Assembly: GCA_900073065.1 (NCBI GenBank)
Contig: FJOG01000008.1
Coordinates: forward strand, 163,631-227,630
Length of the DNA stretch: 64,000 bases
Direction: 5' to 3'
DNA from: Phialocephala subalpina
Lineage: Eukaryota; Ascomycota; Leotiomycetes; Helotiales; Mollisiaceae
In this document: positions 52,801 through 63,069 of the stretch, piece after piece
How the letters are laid out: every line of letters begins with the position of its first letter
Position numbering within the stretch: position 1 is the stretch's first letter
Position numbers and translations under genes: made by a program
The notes under the pieces: model-generated
Database searches by the model: none
Told to the model about the DNA's origin: nothing
What the model saw: only the letters and a program-made list of their open reading frames with translations

Positions 52801-53005
52801 TGTACTGAGTCATTGCTTGCAAGAACGGCTGAATCCTCGTGAGATTCTGCGCAGTTTTGCTCCTTCTCTGCTTTTCTTGGATATCACTAGCGGCTTTTTG
52901 CAAGTCAACGAGAGTAGTTATCGCGAACTTGGCCTGTTCTTCTGGTTTCAGGCGCTTTTTAAAGTCGTCCAGAACCTGTTTGAAACCGTCGTCAAGTGTT
53001 GCCAT
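49806..53005 (-). CDS. NACHT STAND NTPase with C-terminal C2H2 zinc fingers
   Basis: NLR-like signal-transduction ATPase. Exons 53005-52724, 52663-52471, 52419-52039, 51931-51232, 51178-50915 and 50862-49806 join in frame to 958 aa with no defect. An N-terminal helical domain (TQYTEIIEVFLNTSSILCF, a DUF7708-like style) precedes NACHT. Walker A is LSGKPGAGKT (about residues 279-288, split by an intron) and Walker B LIILDGIDE. A region ending in VQLVHKTARDYLIKDK matches the end of the NACHT-associated part. Instead of ankyrin or WD repeats, the C-terminus carries Cys/His-rich segments, the clearest being CKVCEKSYNRANSLSTHEKREH and the adjacent CKVCGKGFVRKYELDRHGS (two C2H2 fingers), with two degenerate ones before. 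It starts 355 bp from the divergent SNF2 helicase gene. Confidence 0.88.
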
Positions 53006-53360
53006 TTCTGCGGGGATCGTGGTTTGCCTCAATCTACATCTCAGACCTCACAATACCATGCGATGCAGCTGTATCTGATTTTGTTAATTTTCTGTCAAGT
53101 AAATGCGAGAAATGTTTGAGTCGAAGTGTGCTTTTCTTTTGTCGCGTGCGCAGCACAAAGTAGCGCCTGGGCATCCGCCTGCATGAGGCTTTCATGCAAG
53201 CCACATGCAGACCGCTAGCTTCGGGCAGTGCCCAGCGAGGCAGATCCATCTGTTTCGCAAGGCTCTGCCATCAATATATGAGGCTAGAACGACAGCCTTG
53301 GTTTATTTTTCTTTGCAGGTAGAGCTGAGAAGAACGTCTGAGGAATGAATTGGTGACAGA
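53006..53360. promoter_or_regulatory. Shared divergent promoter of the NACHT-C2H2 and SNF2 genes
   Basis: The two start codons are 355 bp apart and point away from each other, so both promoters must lie here. Line features include a GCATGAGGCTTTCATGC inverted repeat (about 53181-53197). No TATA box is obvious. Confidence 0.5.
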
Positions 53361-56300
53361 ATGGGGGAATCCTTTGACTTTGACTTCTCAGACTTCATCG
53401 ATGACGATCCCGAGAAGATCTCGAATGAGTGGGGCTATCTAGACACGAGCGAGATAGATTTTGAAACTTTGTAGGTCCTTCGTTCCAATAAGAATAAACT
53501 CACCAGCTCATGCTACAAAAGCCTTGAGCAACTACAAAATCATGAACATGTCCTCCCGGGCTACGGGTTTGAAGATAACCTTGAGACACACCCGAGCCAG
53601 ACCAGGTCCCAAGTCCCTGGGAAACGTCAACGACATGAAAGTCACGCGAACTCAGACTTATTGCCCAAGAGGTTTCGTGCACTGTCACCCTTGGATGAAC
53701 TTGAAGTTGTGTCAGGAATCGACGAAACCCCTAGAAGCTCTGTAGATGGCCGATCGAGATCAGTCCCTGAAAACCACTCGGATGTCTTCACTCCCTCATA
53801 TGCCAGAGGTCCTTGGGAGGAACATTTCTGGGAGATGTTAGAGAAGGTTCCTAATGAATTCATCGAAGATGACGAGCAGTATGGCCTTATGGGCATCAAA
53901 GATGAACCGTGGTATCTTTACGACCCTGAAATATTCACGCTTCTGGGTGCAGAGTCCGAGACAGATGGTAACAAACATTCCGAACCTCTAACTGACCAAG
54001 AAATTATTTGTTATGGGATGGTAAATGCCTCCGCGTATTTTACTGTTCTACGATCAAGCGTTGAAATGACACACTGACAGTACATGTAGATACACAAGGC
54101 CAGGGTGAGGATACTCCCACAGGCGCCAGAGCTTTTAAAGCGAATTCCAACCAGTCACACTACGCTTGAGACGATCGAGAAACAAAATATCTATGTCTTC
54201 AACATTCGTCGCGAGGGAAACAGCGAGAAGTACCTTTTGCATCCCCAGAAGACGACCGATGACATGATGCAGCCCTTCGACCATGTTGGGGTACTCAATC
54301 GCCAATCCAGTAGCATTCTTGCACAAATACCTTCATCCTGCACATTTGAAGCTTATGTTTCTGCTGCATCTTGGGTCTCAAGTATTTCTCGAGGCATCAC
54401 GATTGATAAGGATATCTGTATTGAGGTTGACATGATCGTTTACGGTCCCCGAAAAACCTGCCAGGAGGCTGGTGACATCTTGCAGCTCAGAGGGGTCCAT
54501 CTGCAGGAACCAGATTATTATGACCTCCCCCTGGCCTACGAGAACCCTCATTTTATCGACTTGAGCGCTATTCAAGGCGATTTGAGTCCTGGGTTAGACC
54601 CCTTAGACTCTTCGCTGTTTCATCCAAACTTCCAGGAACTACAGATTTCGAACGAGAGGACCTTGACTGAGGCGCACATGAAACAGAAGGTCGCGACTGC
54701 TTTCAAGAGCACGACACGGTCTCAAAATCTTCGAAGGCTGGCAGCACCTATGGGGATTCGCACTACATTGCTACCGTATGTAGAGACATGTGAAGGAGAT
54801 CCTTAGATTCGAAGACTAAATCTGTATAGATACCAGGAAGAAGCATTAGATTTCATTATGCAACGCGAATCTGGACCAATACCAGCAGAATATTGTCTTT
54901 GGCGATCAAAGGACTCGATAACGTATACCTCATCAGGACCCTTTAGCTACCAATACACTGACTCCTTTTAGATATACACATTGTATTACCGGCGAGGAGC
55001 GTACTGAGTTGCCTATGGAGATTGGTGGTGGTCTCCTGGCAGACGAGATGGGCTTAGGGAAAACCCTGACAATGCTTTCTGCGATCTCAAGGACCCTAGA
55101 TGAAGCCAAGAACTTTGCTAATAACTACCGAGGCAGTTACCACACTGCCGAGCAAGGTCTGGTTGCATCGAGAGCCACACTCGTGGTCGTACCCTCCCCC
55201 TGTGAGAGACCATCTGAATTCTCAAGAGTTTTGCTAATCTCATGCAGTATTGCTCAATGAATGGCTACAAGAGATCAAATTGTAAGCTATCGCTTTGATT
55301 TGAGATTGGCAGAGCTAATTAACTGACAGGCATTGCACTGAATTTCAGAACACTATTGTTTACCACGGCCATGGTCGTCAAGGGAACCCAAAGACTCTTG
55401 CAAACTCTGACATCGTTCTCAGCACCTACCATACAATAGCATCGGAGTCACTTGATGAGACAAGTCCACTGTGGAGAATAAACTGGTATCGAATTGTTCT
55501 TGATGAAGGTTAGCAGACAATGTCTTAGTTGAACTCGAAGACTGATCGACTCCCTTGCAGCACACATAATCCGACGTACGACGACAAAGCTGTTCAAGTC
55601 AATCAAAAGGCTCCGCGCAACTCTACGATGGTGTTTGACAGGGACACCCATTCAGAACAGCTTAGAGGATCTCGCTGCGCTTGTCAACTTCATCGGCGCT
55701 TCTCCGCTAGATGATATCCACGCATTCAAAGACCACATTATTACACCACTCATGAGGAAACAAAAGGAAGGCCTTGATAACTTGCGCTTACTACTTGATT
55801 CGATTTGTCTGCGTCGAACCCAGGAATTACTCAATTTAGCCGAGGTAATATATGACCCTCAGGTGCTGGAGTTCTCGGCCAAGGAGAGAAAACAATACAC
55901 TGAAACCAGGGAAAGACTCGTTATGCAAATCAAACAAAACCGTCTACAACCGCACCAGAAAGGTTATCTTGGAGTCTTTCAGCTACAACTGCAGCTTCGG
56001 CGATTGTGTAACCACGGCACCTTTCAGAAATCATCGCTTGGTATTGAAGAGGTTGATCTCGAGCAAGCGATAACTGAGTTGAAGAAGCAAAAGCATGCAA
56101 AGTGCGGGGCCTGCAAGACAAGTATCACTGGAGCCCAGAGTATCGCGGAAAATAGAAAGGGAAGTCTCACCGCTTGCGGACACTTGCTTTGCTTCAAGTG
56201 CGTTCCTGGTTTAATGCAGGCATTACTGCCAGTCGATGGACGCGAAGGCTGTCTCAAGTGCTCCTTGTGTGGTGAGATAGTGATTGGGGAGTATCTGCTG

Positions 56301-57032
56301 ACCGAAGACGTGACAACGCTATCATGCAAAAGTGGCCAAAAACGACTTTCCGCCAGCCAATATTTCAACAATGATGGCTGTTCTACCAAAGTATCTGCAG
56401 TTGTCGCAGATATTGAGAAGCACCAGACAGAAGAAAGGAAGAGGTAAGCATAATCAAATGTCCTAAGAAATGCTTTGGAGATAAATATCCTAATCATGGC
56501 TCTCCTAGCATCGTCTTTTCATGTTGGACAAGATCACTCGATCTAATTGGAAGCTTTCTCGATTCGCGAAAAATTCCCTTCGTTCGTATAGACGGCTCTC
56601 ATACGCTTGGACAGCGCAAAAATATCCTCGAGAATTACCAAAATTGTCCAGAGATCAAGATCTTACTCATGACCACTGGAACTGGTGCTGTCGGGTGGGT
56701 CTACTGTACCCGCGCAATCAACTTCAAGTCCAATCGTTGCTAACCACCGCACGAACAGTTTGAATTTAACAGCAGCGAACTGTGTCCATATCTTGGAGCC
56801 TCAATGGAACCCTATGATTGAAACTCAGGCGATCGCAAGAGTCAACCGCCTTGGCCAGACCAGAAATGTGAGAGTCGTGCGCTATATCATAAAGGGAACG
56901 GTAGAGGAGGTGAGTCTGATTTCCGAAATAACAAACAATACTAATAGATTATTGCAGTTGGAACTTCAATCACAGCAATTGAGAAAGCTGAGAGATGCGA
57001 AAGTTGGTTGGGAGGTTGATGATGGGGAGTGA
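53361..57032 (+). CDS. SNF2-family DEAH helicase with RING finger (Rad5/Rad16-like)
   Basis: ATP-dependent chromatin/DNA translocase with a predicted ubiquitin-ligase RING, nuclear. About eleven exons can be chained from 53361 to 57032 using canonical splice sites. Motif I is ADEMGLGKT, motif II VLDEAH (split by an intron), motif [14 protein letters not shown]3HC4-type RING sits between the two lobes ([31 protein letters not shown]). The C-lobe has [31 protein letters not shown] and the final [13 protein letters not shown]. The acidic N-terminus ([20 protein letters not shown]) ends at TAG (53472-53474) with the same frame continuing open afterwards. Either a 36-nt GT-AG intron (53471-53506) removes it, or it is a real in-frame stop and translation starts downstream. 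It pairs with the NACHT-C2H2 gene. Confidence 0.85.
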
Positions 57033-57736
57033 GCGAGAAGGCGCGGGGTAAGTGCGGGGTCGAGGGGGCCTGAAAGTTTAGCGATTGAGCCCCTGAAGAA
57101 ACGGTAGTCAAAGCCTGTAAATCGCTAGAATTATTGTGATGGCGGCCGAAAGGAATGCGCTCCCTTGCCCCTTGACAAGCTCGCTCTCGGCTAGCCCCCT
57201 TTCCCACATCCGAAAAAGTCTCCGCACCTTCGAAAGCTTCATCAGCATGAACATCGACCTCAAAGATGAGAAATCAACTCTTAAAGCGAACCTGCTCAAT
57301 TTCACAAATACCTTAAACACCAAAACACTCGCAAAAGAAATTCCAAATCCACGTACGTAAAGAACCCCGTGACTCTTACCAAAGTCTCCGCGAAGTCTAG
57401 CGCAAGGCTGAAATGTCTCCGCGACCTTGTCGTCGATCTGAACTAGCATCCAATAGTATTCTCGTTCATTCCACGATGTTTCGGGCAGTCCAATCAAGTC
57501 GCTCCCGTCGTTGGCCGTAGCCAGTCGAGTGGGGTGAGGCTATCGTCCGAGCAAGCTTGCGCTGCCTCGCGCGAAAGGCTCCGGAAAGTCTCCATCATGT
57601 GGGATATAAAGAGGGACAATTGCCTGCCCCGGTTCGAGGTCTGTAAAATACCTCAGCAATGCCCAGTTCACTTCCAACCGCATTGAAACCTCGAAATCGA
57701 AATCAAAACCCAAAAACACTCAAACGAAAACTCACC
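57033..57736. promoter_or_regulatory. Intergenic region upstream of the GliT-like gene
   Basis: Contains the SNF2 3' end and the promoter of the oxidoreductase. Small ORFs on both strands lack domains. A TATA-like GGGATATAAAGAGG at about 57602-57615 lies about 125 bp before the chosen ATG at 57737. Confidence 0.4.
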
Positions 57737-58729
57737 ATGTCAACCCAAACACCTCAAAACTCCCGCGATTCCCCCATCGACGTCCTCGTCGTGGGCGCTG
57801 GTCCTGCAGGGCTCGCGTTCGGAACCTCCATCGCCCGCCTCCTCCACACCTGTATAATCTTCTCCCATAACCAATTCCGGAACGCCAAATCCCAACACAT
57901 GCACGGCATCCCGACCTGGGAGCACCGCTCCCCGGCCGAATTCCGCTCCGCAGCCAGAGCCGATATATTGTCCCACTACTCCACCACGTTTTTCGAAAAC
58001 TTTAGTATTTCTTCCATCGAGAAACATGCGCGAGACGATGGAAGCAGTTTGTTCAAAGCTGTAGATGAGAATGGGAAAGAATGGTGGGGAAGAAAACTTG
58101 TGTTGGCTAGTGGAGTGAAGGATATCATGCCGGATATTGAGGGGTATGAGGAGTGTTGGGTCTCGGGAATCTTTCATTGTTTGTTTTGTCATGGGTATGA
58201 AGAGAGAGGTGCTGCGTCTGCTGGTGTGTTGGCTATCGACGATTGTTCGCCTGCACCACTTGCGCTGCATTTTGCAAGGTATGCAAATAGACTTGCGGGG
58301 AAAATCACGATATATACGAATGGAAATGAGGAAGTGACGAAGGGGATAGAGACTGCTCTGTCGCAACTGAAAGCAGAGTCGAAGACGAGGAAGAATGTAA
58401 CGATTGTAAGAAGGAGGATTGTTAAGTTGGTGAAACTACCAAAGGGGGCGGAGATTGAAGTCGTTCTTGAAGGAGGAGAGAAGAAAGTTGAGGGATTCTT
58501 GGCACACAAGCCGAAAGGAGAACAACACGGACCTTGGGCTGAACAATTGGGATTGGAGATGACGGATCAGGGCGACATCAAGGTCAATCCACCTTTCAAT
58601 GCGACGAGTGTCCCTGGGGTTTTCGCAGGGGGAGATTGCGGGGTGATGATGAAGACTGCCACTGTCGCACTCTCGAATGGAGGTTTGCTTGCTGCTGGTG
58701 TGGCGGCACAGTTGGAGGCGGAGGATTAA
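57737..58729 (+). CDS. GliT-like FAD dithiol oxidoreductase (thioredoxin-reductase fold)
   Basis: FAD-dependent enzyme of the thioredoxin-reductase-like family used in disulfide formation of fungal dithiol metabolites. Single exon, 330 aa from the ATG at 57737 (an upstream Met at 57659 adds 26 basic residues; 330 aa matches the roughly 334 aa of the family). The FAD motif is VLVVGAGPAGLAFG near residues 16-29. The redox pair is CLFC (C148/C151) in GIFHCLFCHGYEE, at the position where GliT-type proteins carry theirs. The C-terminal FAD motif is VPGVFAGGDCG. No NADPH-type dependence can be judged from sequence. It is followed, convergently, by an O-methyltransferase and further on by an exporter, which suggests a secondary-metabolite role. 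The exact substrate is unknown. Confidence 0.88.
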   Translation: MSTQTPQNSRDSPIDVLVVGAGPAGLAFGTSIARLLHTCIIFSHNQFRNAKSQHMHGIPTWEHRSPAEFRSAARADILSHYSTTFFENFSISSIEKHARDDGSSLFKAVDENGKEWWGRKLVLASGVKDIMPDIEGYEECWVSGIFHCLFCHGYEERGAASAGVLAIDDCSPAPLALHFARYANRLAGKITIYTNGNEEVTKGIETALSQLKAESKTRKNVTIVRRRIVKLVKLPKGAEIEVVLEGGEKKVEGFLAHKPKGEQHGPWAEQLGLEMTDQGDIKVNPPFNATSVPGVFAGGDCGVMMKTATVALSNGGLLAAGVAAQLEAED

Positions 58730-58893
58730 ATCCAACGGTATAGTGTATAGAGATAGAAGAAAGGAAATACATACCAATCAGCTTCCCCAATCTTCCCGAC
58801 TTTTGGAACTTTCTCGTCTCACCTATCTTGATGAGGGGCTTTTATCTGACCCAGATCTTCGCCCGAGCCGAAGCGCAGCTGCGAATTCCAAGC

Positions 58894-60162
58894 TCAAGCA
58901 CTCTTCAACTTCAGCTCCATGATACTGTCAATTGTCACCGGCGGCCAAATCTTCACAACCTCCAAGCCAGCTGACTCAAAGATCGCAATCCACTCTCTCC
59001 TCTTTCGTCCACTCCCGCCATACTTCATCATCACAATATCCGCCAAAGCCCCCAAAACAGGTGGATTCAAATCCGGCAAAATGATCTCCGCGATCAAAAT
59101 ACGAGATTCCTTCGTCATCGCGGTAGTCGCGTGAAGCAGAATCTTACGACAGACGCGATCAGACCAGTCGTGAAGAACATGGCGTAAGAGGTATGCGCGA
59201 GCGCCTTTGATTGGCTGCTCGGTGGTGAGGAAGTTGTAGGGTACAGCGTCGGTGTTTTCGAGAGGCACGTGGGATTCGATGGTTTTGGCGAAGTCTTCGA
59301 GGATCATTTTCTTTCCTTTCAGTTCAGGGACATATTGCTGAATGTTCGCGAGCGCATGTCCGTAGCCTCCGCCGACGTCAACGAGGACGACGTCATCGGC
59401 AGATGAAAGCCCTTCTCCTAGGCTCCCGAAGGGATAGGTATCGGAGAATCCTTTGGTTTTCATACTGTTTGCCATTCGGACATTGAACGCGGCGTGTAGT
59501 TCAGGATGCTGGTGCAGCCACTCGAAATACTCGAGATCCGTGTTTGTCGCGAACTGGAATAGCGTTTGCGCGTCGGGATCGTCGCCGGGATTTTGGAATG
59601 AAGTTTTGGAGAGATAGCCTGGGAGACAACGGATGCCCTCGACACCTTGTGTGGCCCAACCGAGAGCGCTAGCACTCAGGGGAGGTGTCACAAGCTTCAA
59701 AGACAGAGGGGTGTGCTCATATATCTCTTCCTCGACCTCATTGCAGATCCCGTAGATCGTGAGGGACCTCATCATGCGGGCTTTGCTTAGTAAGCTACGG
59801 AACCGTACTGATCCCACTTCCTAGATTCACTCACCAACAAGCTTCCGATCCGTCTTCGTCAGCTCAGCGAGCTCCTTTGAACTCATTGTAGCCTTTGGCC
59901 ACTGATCAAGGATTCCACGTTTCTTTGCCGCAATATAACAAGCATGAGCGCATGGCTGCAGCACAAATCGATATGCCTCCTCTTCGGGATCTTCGAGAGC
60001 TGAGACGAGTGCCTTTGCAGCAGCAAGAAGTTTGTGTCGTGGAGTTCCTGTCGAGTGTCTGGAAGTTTCATCGCAAGTGGGTGTCACGCCAGAAGTTGAG
60101 TAGAACCGAGAAGCTTCGTTGACCTCGTCGATGAGAACTGTAATTGGATTTTGTGAGCCCAT
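58894..60162 (-). CDS. COMT-type O-methyltransferase
   Basis: SAM-dependent O-methyltransferase of the plant-COMT/fungal type (Methyltransf_2 family). Exons 60162-59835 and 59780-58894 join in frame to 404 aa, the usual length. The N-terminal dimerisation/winged-helix region covers about residues 1-190. The SAM motif is VLVDVGGGYGHALANIQQ, and the catalytic base is expected in LLRHVLHDWSD (His of HDW). The C-terminal KYGGSGRKRREWIAIFESAG matches the family end (usually GKERTxxEW). The Met at 60162 (MGSQNPITVLIDEV) is chosen because the upstream Met at 60225 gives a poor extension. It is convergent with the GliT-like gene 165 bp away, so a shared pathway is plausible: methylation of a hydroxyl on an unknown metabolite. 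Confidence 0.9.
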
Positions 60163-61153
60163 ATCTACACAAAGATAGGTGCTTTTGAGAAACGATGTCG
60201 GATCATCGAGCTGTGGGTTGGGCACTAGGAGACTGTCATGAAGTTTTCCTTGGTGGAAAGTTTGTCTTCTATATCAAGCGCCCACAACATGTCTGCCGAG
60301 GAGCGGCGTGATTGATTTGGTACAGATGCAGAAGTGATGTACCGAATCACTTGTAAGAACACTCGAATAGCCATACCTGTCGGAAGGATAGAGCCTTGTG
60401 AGGTGGCATCGGCATTGGAGAAGCGTCACGTCCCGGCTTGGGAGCATTGGTGTGATTGTCGATAGTTGAGGCTGTTGGATAACAGATGAGGGGTATCTTC
60501 GACGGCACACAAGGGTCGCGGACGATCCAATTGAGATGTCTGGACATGAAAGTTCGACCAGGGACCTGGATTAACCTCGTAAGCGGCAGATTCTAGACGC
60601 ATCAAATGTACCGATTGGACTTCTTCCCCTGCCTGCCGCTGGGTTGTATGCAAGTCTTACACACATGCTGCATGTAGATGAAATGGGGTCTGTATCATTG
60701 TTGTACAGCTCGAAGCTCAACCTCGCCCGATAGCCCGGTACTTGAATGATTTATCACTGAGAGTGCCGAGAGCGAAAACGAAGTCTTGGGGTAACCATCT
60801 AGAATATTCGGGCAGCTGGGAAAACATCTCGAAGTTAATAATTATTCGTTGAGAGACATCGATTGGCTTGCCTAAGCTTCCAATCGATGGACCCCTCAGT
60901 GGCTGTTGAGATTGATCTGCATCGTATGCAGGCATTCGTATTCAGGGCTAGTCATTAACAAGTGGCAAGGAATGATGACTGGTGCGCATCTGAAGTATGC
61001 TCAACCGCAACGGCTCTTTGCAATTGCATGCAAAGTGTCAGCAAATAGGTTCCATGTATATCCCCGCTCTCGCTCGCCCATCCCAACTCTGTTTCCAACA
61101 CTTTCAGTTCACGAGAACATTGGCGCACAGAAATCGCACGAAACTTATTCGTC
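60163..61153. promoter_or_regulatory. Divergent region between O-methyltransferase and exporter genes
   Basis: About 1 kb without a supported gene, containing the promoters of both neighbours. Minus-strand ORFs at 60717-60935 and 60347-60653 are open but I recognise nothing in them. Confidence 0.35.
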
Positions 61154-63069
61154 ATGGGTTTTGGAGTTAGGGAGCCAAAGACGCACGCGGGTGAACGCGT
61201 TCCTGGAACTTCATTGATATACGAGCAAGGAGGAAGCGATGTCGAGAATGCAGCTCGAGCAAATCTGAAGCGCGGCAGAGGCAAGAGAGATGCCGATATA
61301 ATTCTCGTCCCTCAACCTTCGGACTCTCCAAATGACCCTTTGGTAAGTAACGCGAGTCCGTTCACAGACCATCAGACTCATGGTGATTCTCAGAACTGGC
61401 CACAATGGAAGAAAAACATGACTTTTTTCTCCATCTGTCTCTCAGTTTCTATGGGAGGTGCTCTCGGGCCGATCTTATCTCCAGTAACCGGAGTCATCGC
61501 AAAAGAATTCCACGTCTCGATCTCGAAGGCTGCCCAGCCTGGTGGGTATCCGCTCATGAGTACTGCTCTCGGCGCATTCGTCCTCCAAGCATGGGCGCCG
61601 ATCGTGGGAAAGAGGTCGGGTTATCTCATCTCAACGCTCATTATCTTCATTGGGACCATTTGGTGTGCGCAAGTCAGGGCGCCGGACTTCAGTGGGTTGG
61701 TGGCAGCTAGGACCTTCCAAGGGCTTGGAGTTGGAGCGTATGAGTCCATTGTTGTTTCCACGATTGGGGACTTGTACTTTGTGAGTTACGAGCACGTGGC
61801 TCTTCGAGATGTCGACTGATGCCCTTTAGGTCCATGAAAGAGGCAAACGAATCGTGTTTTACAACATCGTGTCCCTCGGCTGTGCCAGTCTGGAACCTAA
61901 TCTCGGAGGCTATATTGCCCAAAAATATGGATGGACGATGGGATTCAACATCTTGATCGGCTTCACTGGTGTCGCTCTCCTGGCGATCATCTTTGCCTGT
62001 CCCGAGACCACGTATATCCGTCCTGAGATATACGAGACGGACATGCGATCCACGGAAGGTCTTGCCACTTCCCAAGAAAAGAAATCCGATACGACTACAT
62101 GGGAGATCGAGGAGTCGACAGCCGGAGGAGAGGTGTCGAACACCACACCTTCAATAATTTCCGAAAAGCCAAGAACATATTGGCAAGAACTCAAGCCTTT
62201 CAATGGGATTTACAGACGACAGAATCCCTTGATCTTGCTTGCCCGCCCATTCGTATGCTTCCTGTACCCAGCTGTATTCTGGGGCTTCACAGTCGGCGGT
62301 CTCTGGTATGACTTCTCCAAGCAATTTTTCACCATTGAGCACTGTTCATAAATTCTACTCGCTGCCAACCCAGAAGTGTAAACTTGAGTCCCGAAAATCC
62401 TCATATCTCTGAAAGAAGTAAGCTGACTCAAAGATGTTCGCCCTCAGGTCGTCCTGGATTGTCGGTCTTGGAATCGTGGTCGCTCAAATCTACGCTGGCC
62501 CACCGAATTTCTTCGATCCTACTCATCTCGGACTATTGTTCTTATTTCCCTTCATATTTCTTCTCATCGGCTGTCTGCTCGGATTTTTCTTGTCAGACTG
62601 GTGGCCAAAATGGTGCGCTCGTCGCAATAAAGGTATCTTTGAGCCCGAGTTCCGTTTGATCCTCTTAGTTCCCGTTCTTCTGGTCGGGGTCCCAGGACTC
62701 TTCGGGTTTGGCCACTATGCGAGCAGCGGTCATGTCAAATGGGTTGCTGCATCCGCCCTTCAGGGATTGATCGGATTCTCAGCGGTGCTGGCTGGATCTG
62801 TGTCCTTTGGTTACGTGCTTGATTGTCATCGTGATCACAGTATCGATGTTTCCATCTCCATCATCTTGCTGCGAAATATGTTTTGGTTCGGGTCCTCGTA
62901 TTTTCTTCCAGATTGGCTTGCGGCGACGAAGACGTGGAAGGTGTTTGATATTATTGGCGGGATGCAGTTGGCGATCACACTGCTTTCGATTCTAGTTTAT
63001 GTCTTCGGGAAGCAGATGAGGAGCTACGTCCATAAGCATGATCCTTTGAAGGCGTTTCATCTTGTGTAA
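61154..63069 (+). CDS. MFS transporter, DHA1-type exporter
   Basis: Proton-antiport drug/metabolite exporter. Exons 61154-61342, 61394-61780, 61830-62305 and 62448-63069 join in frame to 557 aa. The N-tail ends in NDPLNWPQWKKN, the classic start of fungal DHA1 transporters. Twelve membrane segments can be drawn: the first half holds GALGPILSPVTGVIAKEFHV and ARTFQGLGVGAYESIVVSTI, with the conserved ERGKRI loop after the second intron. A large central loop is rich in Ser/Glu/Thr. The 142-nt last intron is needed because the unspliced frame stops at 62351. Its closeness to the GliT-like enzyme and O-methyltransferase suggests export or self-protection for the same product. Confidence 0.9.

Noticed and set aside
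60347..60935. Minus-strand ORFs between O-methyltransferase and exporter
   Set aside because: Open for up to 75 codons only, without domain or plausible splice links.
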